Assembly (NCBI RefSeq): GCF_041431415.1
Contig: NZ_CP107845.1
Span: 7,378,001-7,442,000, forward strand
Direction of reading: 5' to 3'
Source of the DNA: Streptomyces sp. NBC_00513
GTDB taxonomy: Bacteria > Actinomycetota > Actinomycetes > Streptomycetales > Streptomycetaceae
Length of the DNA: 64,000 bases
Each line of letters opens with the position of its first letter. Position 1 is the stretch's first letter. Positions 61,179-64,000 of this stretch are shown here, piece by piece. The translations under genes were made by a program, and so were the position numbers. The notes under the pieces were generated by a model that was given only the letters and a program-made list of their open reading frames with translations, did not search any database and was not told the DNA's origin.

Positions 61179-61225
61179 GGATCCGCGGCCGGCCGGGACC
61201 ACGAGGCGCCGGCCGATGGCATGTG

Positions 61226-62254
61226 TCAGGCGTCGCCTTCGTGCGTGGCCGCGCCGACGAGTTCCTCCAGGAGGTCTTCCATGGTGACGAAGCCGAGGAC
61301 CTCGCCCTCGTCACCGGTGACGGCGGCCAGGTGGGTTCCGGCATCCCGCATGGCGGTCATCGTGTCGTCCATCGGGGTGCCGAGGGAGACCTTGACGATC
61401 GGGTGCAGCGCGCCGCGGGGGAACGGTGCCGCGCGGTCTTGGGCCGCGAGGGCGTCCTTGATGTGGAGGTATCCGAGGATCGCCCCGCCCGGGCCGGTGA
61501 CGGGCAGGCGGGAGTAGCCGTACTCGGCCGCGATGCGCTCCAGCCCGCGGGGGGTGATCTCGTGCCCCACGGTGACCGTGTCGCCGAGCGGGACCATCAC
61601 CTCGCCGACGGCCCGCTTTCCGAGTCCGAGGGCGTCGCGGAGGCGTTCGCCGTCCTCGGGGTCGATCAGGCCGGCGGCGCTGGAGTCCTTGATCAGTCGG
61701 GCGAGCTCGTCGTCGTTGAACACGGAGGCGATCTCGTCCTTCGGCTCGACGTTGAGCAGCCGCAGCAGCGTGTTGGCGAAGGCGTTGATGCCGAAGACGA
61801 ACGGACGGAGCGCCCGGGTGAGGGCGACGAGCGGCGGACCGAGCAGCAGCGCCGTCGGGGCGGGCGCGGCGAGCGCGATGTTCTTGGGGACCATCTCGCC
61901 GATCAGCATGTGCAGGTAGGTCGCCACGGTCAGCGCGATGACGAACGCGATCGGATGGATCAGCCCCTCGGGGATGCCGATCGCCTCGAAGGGGGGCTCC
62001 AGCAGGTGCGCGATGGCGGGCTCGGCGACCGCGCCGAGGACCAGCGACGAGACCGTGATGCCGAGTTGGGCGGTGGCCATCATCGCCGAGAGGTGTTCGA
62101 GTGCCCACAGGGTGCTCTTCGCCCGCCGGTCGCCCTTGAGCGCCGCCGGTTCGATCTGACTGCGGCGCACCGAGATCAGGGCGAACTCGGCCCCGACGAA
62201 GAAGGCGTTGGTGACGAGGGTGAACGCGCCGATCAACAGCTGGATCGCGGTCAT
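61226..62254 (-). CDS. CNNM/CorC-type membrane protein with CBS pair (short paralogue)
   Basis: 342 aa. DUF21/CNNM membrane domain about residues 1-185 with TAQLGITVSSLVLGAVAEPA and IGEMVPKNIALA, then two CBS domains about 205-335 (VMVPLGDTVTVGHEITPRGL, VLGFVTMEDLLEELVG). It lacks the C-terminal CorC_HlyC domain. The family transports or senses Mg2+ or other divalent cations. It overlaps the upstream paralogue by 4 bases (ATGA), so both are made together, perhaps as a heteromer. Confidence 0.9.
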   Translation of the reverse strand: MTAIQLLIGAFTLVTNAFFVGAEFALISVRRSQIEPAALKGDRRAKSTLWALEHLSAMMATAQLGITVSSLVLGAVAEPAIAHLLEPPFEAIGIPEGLIHPIAFVIALTVATYLHMLIGEMVPKNIALAAPAPTALLLGPPLVALTRALRPFVFGINAFANTLLRLLNVEPKDEIASVFNDDELARLIKDSSAAGLIDPEDGERLRDALGLGKRAVGEVMVPLGDTVTVGHEITPRGLERIAAEYGYSRLPVTGPGGAILGYLHIKDALAAQDRAAPFPRGALHPIVKVSLGTPMDDTMTAMRDAGTHLAAVTGDEGEVLGFVTMEDLLEELVGAATHEGDA

Positions 62255-63582
62255 CGGCTCTGCTCCCGGTCGACGACGGATTCGGCGGGCGCGACGATCG
62301 AGACCCGGTCCGCCCGGTGGTGGTCTATGTCGAGGACGGACAGCTCCCAGCCGTCCAACCTCACGTTGTCCCCCTCGACGGGGATGCGCTCCAAGACGGA
62401 GGCGATGAGGCCGGCGACCGTCTCGTAGGGGCCCTCCGGGACGTCGAAGCCGATCTCCTCCAGCTCGTCGACACGGATGCCGCCGTCGACCTCCCAGGTG
62501 CGTCGGCCGTCCTCGTCCGGTCCCTCGATGAGGGCGGGGACCTCGACGGGGTCGTGCTCGTCGCGAACCTCCCCGACGACCTCCTCGACGATGTCCTCGA
62601 CCGTCGCGACGCCCGCGGTGCCACCGTACTCGTCGATGATCACGGCCATGGTGCGGGCCTTGCGCAGCCGTCCCAGGAGCGTGTCGACCGGCAGGGAGTG
62701 CGGCACGAGCAACGCGGAGGTCATCAGGTCGGTGACCTGGGTCCTGCCCCGCTCGTCCTCGTCCAACGCCAGTACGTCACGGATGTGGAGCGTGCCGATG
62801 ACCTCGTCCAGCGTGTCGCGGTAGACGGGGAACCGGGAGATGCCGGTGGCCAGGGTGAGGTGCGCGGCGTCGGTGGCCGTCGCGCGCGCTTCCAGTGCCC
62901 GGACGTCCACCCTCGGGGTCATCACGTTCTCCGCGGTCAACTCGGCCAGGTGCAGGGTCTTGACGAACAGCTCGGCCGAGTCGGCCTCGATGGCGCCCGC
63001 CCGGGCGGAGTGCTGGACCAGTGCGACCAGTTCCTCCGGGGTACGGGCGGAGGCCAGCTCCTCGGCGGGCTCCAGGCCGAAGCGCCGCACGAGCCGGTTC
63101 GCGGCGTTGTTCAGGTGCCGGATGAGCGGGGCGAACGCCGCGGTGAAGGCGCGCTGGGGTCCGGCGACGACCTTCGCGACGGCGAGCGGCCGGGCGATGG
63201 CCCAGTTCTTCGGTACGAGTTCGCCGACCACCATCAGCACCACCGTCGACAGGGCCACGCCCAGCAGGGTCGCGGTGGTCGACACGGCGCCGGCGGGCAG
63301 GCCGGCCGCTTCGAGCGGTCCCCGCAGCAGCGCGGACACGGCCGGCTCGGCCAGCATGCCGATGACCAGCGAGGTCACCGTGATGCCCAGCTGGGCGCCG
63401 GAGAGCTGGAAGGTGAGGCGCTTGGCGGCCTTCAACGCGCTTTCGGCGCCGCGCTCGCCCGCCGCGGCGGCGCGGTCGAGCTCACTGCGCTCGACGGTGG
63501 TCAAAGAGAACTCGGCGGCGACGAACACCGCGCACGCCAGCGTCAGCGCGAAAGCCAGGAGCAACAGCAGGACCTGGGTCAC
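62251..63582 (-). CDS. CNNM/CorC-type membrane protein with CBS pair and CorC_HlyC domain
   Basis: 443 aa. Membrane domain residues 1-190 (LSGAQLGITVTSLVIGMLAE, VGELVPKNWAIA), CBS pair about 205-330 (VMTPRVDVRALEA, VEDIVEEVVGEV), and a CorC_HlyC transporter-associated domain about 345-430. Predicted divalent-cation efflux or sensing in the cytoplasmic membrane. First of the coupled pair. The leader contains two perfect hairpins. Confidence 0.92.
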   Translation of the reverse strand: MTQVLLLLLAFALTLACAVFVAAEFSLTTVERSELDRAAAAGERGAESALKAAKRLTFQLSGAQLGITVTSLVIGMLAEPAVSALLRGPLEAAGLPAGAVSTTATLLGVALSTVVLMVVGELVPKNWAIARPLAVAKVVAGPQRAFTAAFAPLIRHLNNAANRLVRRFGLEPAEELASARTPEELVALVQHSARAGAIEADSAELFVKTLHLAELTAENVMTPRVDVRALEARATATDAAHLTLATGISRFPVYRDTLDEVIGTLHIRDVLALDEDERGRTQVTDLMTSALLVPHSLPVDTLLGRLRKARTMAVIIDEYGGTAGVATVEDIVEEVVGEVRDEHDPVEVPALIEGPDEDGRRTWEVDGGIRVDELEEIGFDVPEGPYETVAGLIASVLERIPVEGDNVRLDGWELSVLDIDHHRADRVSIVAPAESVVDREQSR

Positions 63583-63724
63583 CGTGCCACCCCCGCTCCC
63601 GGGCTGAGAATCCGCGGGCAGGACGTGGCACGGCTCGGACTGGGAGGTTCACCCATCGCGGGTCTGCTGCTCCTTCTTCTTCATCGGGCTTCAGGCGGTC
63701 GTCATCGGGTTCATGCGGCGGGAC

Positions 63725-63774
63725 CGCTCGCGGTCATCCGCGAGCGAGTCCATCCGGCGGGGCAATACCCCGCC
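63725..63774 (-). promoter_or_regulatory. Two hairpins in the 5' leader of the CNNM operon
   Basis: CGCTCGCGG/CCGCGAGCG with loop TCAT (63725-63746) and GGCGGGG/CCCCGCC with loop CAATA (63756-63774) lie 140-190 bases upstream of the start at 63582. A structured leader before ion-transporter genes could be regulatory, or one hairpin could end the gene to the right. Confidence 0.45.
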
Positions 63775-63911
63775 ACAATCGTAAAGGATCGGCAAAGGGG
63801 TCGCTTCGGGTGGTCGGCCCTGCCGGGGAACCCTCCGTATGGGGCCCCCGCGCGCTCCCGCGCCCTCATGTTTCTACGGCTTTGTTGAAAACGCGAGGGG
63901 TGATCGGCAGA

Positions 63912-64000
63912 TCATGCCTCGACGTGCCCGGGAGAGGTGGGCTGCTCCTTGCGGTGCGAGGAGGTCACGCGGAACAGCCGCGGCTGGATGTCGGTCGCGA
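63912..64000 (-). CDS. C-terminal fragment of a gene cut by the window edge
   Basis: The leftward frame runs in from 64000 and stops at TGA 63914-63912, giving the last 29 residues (ending SHRKEQPTSPGHVEA, with ATDIQPRLFRVTSS before it). Codon bias is good. Too little is present to identify it. Confidence 0.5.
   Translation of the reverse strand, partial: ATDIQPRLFRVTSSHRKEQPTSPGHVEA

Overview
The window is high-GC actinobacterial chromosome, almost certainly Streptomyces or a close relative. Evidence: extreme G/C at third codon positions, many GTG and a few TTG starts, frequent 4-base ATGA or GTGA gene overlaps, TetR/ArsR/LysR/Lrp regulators beside their targets, F420-type PPOX proteins, a mycothiol-type isomerase domain, and several Streptomyces families (DUF4383, DUF4232, RsbW-like ATPases). 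There is one tRNA (initiator Met). I see no rRNA, CRISPR array, insertion sequence or prophage. I count about 60 protein genes. Names are family-level assignments made by eye.

Layout. 1-6.7 kb: TetR with a divergent MMPL exporter, a ClC chloride channel, and a YihY-type membrane protein coupled to another membrane protein. 6.8-13.8 kb: Tat-exported amidohydrolase, a TetR/SDR pair that shares an operator, two small unknown genes, a serine-hydrolase-like protein lacking its catalytic Lys, and TetR plus a DinB-type (maleylpyruvate isomerase-like) protein. 13.8-22.2 kb: the most distinctive block, a leftward, tightly coupled five-gene biosynthetic operon. It encodes SbnA-like and SbnB-like enzymes for L-2,3-diaminopropionate, a SyrP/TauD-like Fe(II)/2-oxoglutarate oxygenase, an NRPS protein (partial C, then A, then T), and a carrier-plus-membrane protein of the Pls (epsilon-polylysine synthetase) C-terminal type. 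The simplest reading is a split Pls-type synthetase making a diaminopropionate-based, possibly hydroxylated, (poly)peptide at the membrane.

22.6-31.4 kb: membrane-anchored molybdopterin oxidoreductase, an orphan RskA-type anti-sigma factor, cyclopropane-fatty-acid synthase, a DUF4232 protein, stress-type small proteins, an RsbW-like ATPase and a beta-propeller phytase. 31.6-38.7 kb: phospholipase D-like protein, glycolipid-binding protein, voltage-gated-type ion channel, a TetR followed by two decayed genes (one frameshifted, one internally deleted), and small membrane proteins. 38.9 kb: initiator tRNA-Met with a strong terminator. 39.6-46.9 kb: a lipid/envelope group (PAP2-diacylglycerol-kinase fusion, YihY, PAP2, cardiolipin-synthase-like) with a membrane-anchored Mrr-like nuclease.

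46.9-55.5 kb: ArsR with a divergent quinone oxidoreductase, a histone-H1-like regulator, a GATase with a divergent LysR sharing a perfect palindrome, a lipoprotein, an intact serine hydrolase and a double-Lrp regulator. 55.6-64 kb: DoxX, secreted proteins including a CAP protein and an NPP1 (necrosis-inducing) homologue that flank a Crp-like site, a P-loop protein, and two coupled CNNM/CorC membrane proteins. The right edge cuts a gene.

Strong intrinsic hairpins mark most transcription-unit ends. Short in-frame tandem repeats occur repeatedly in protein linkers, especially in the biosynthetic operon.
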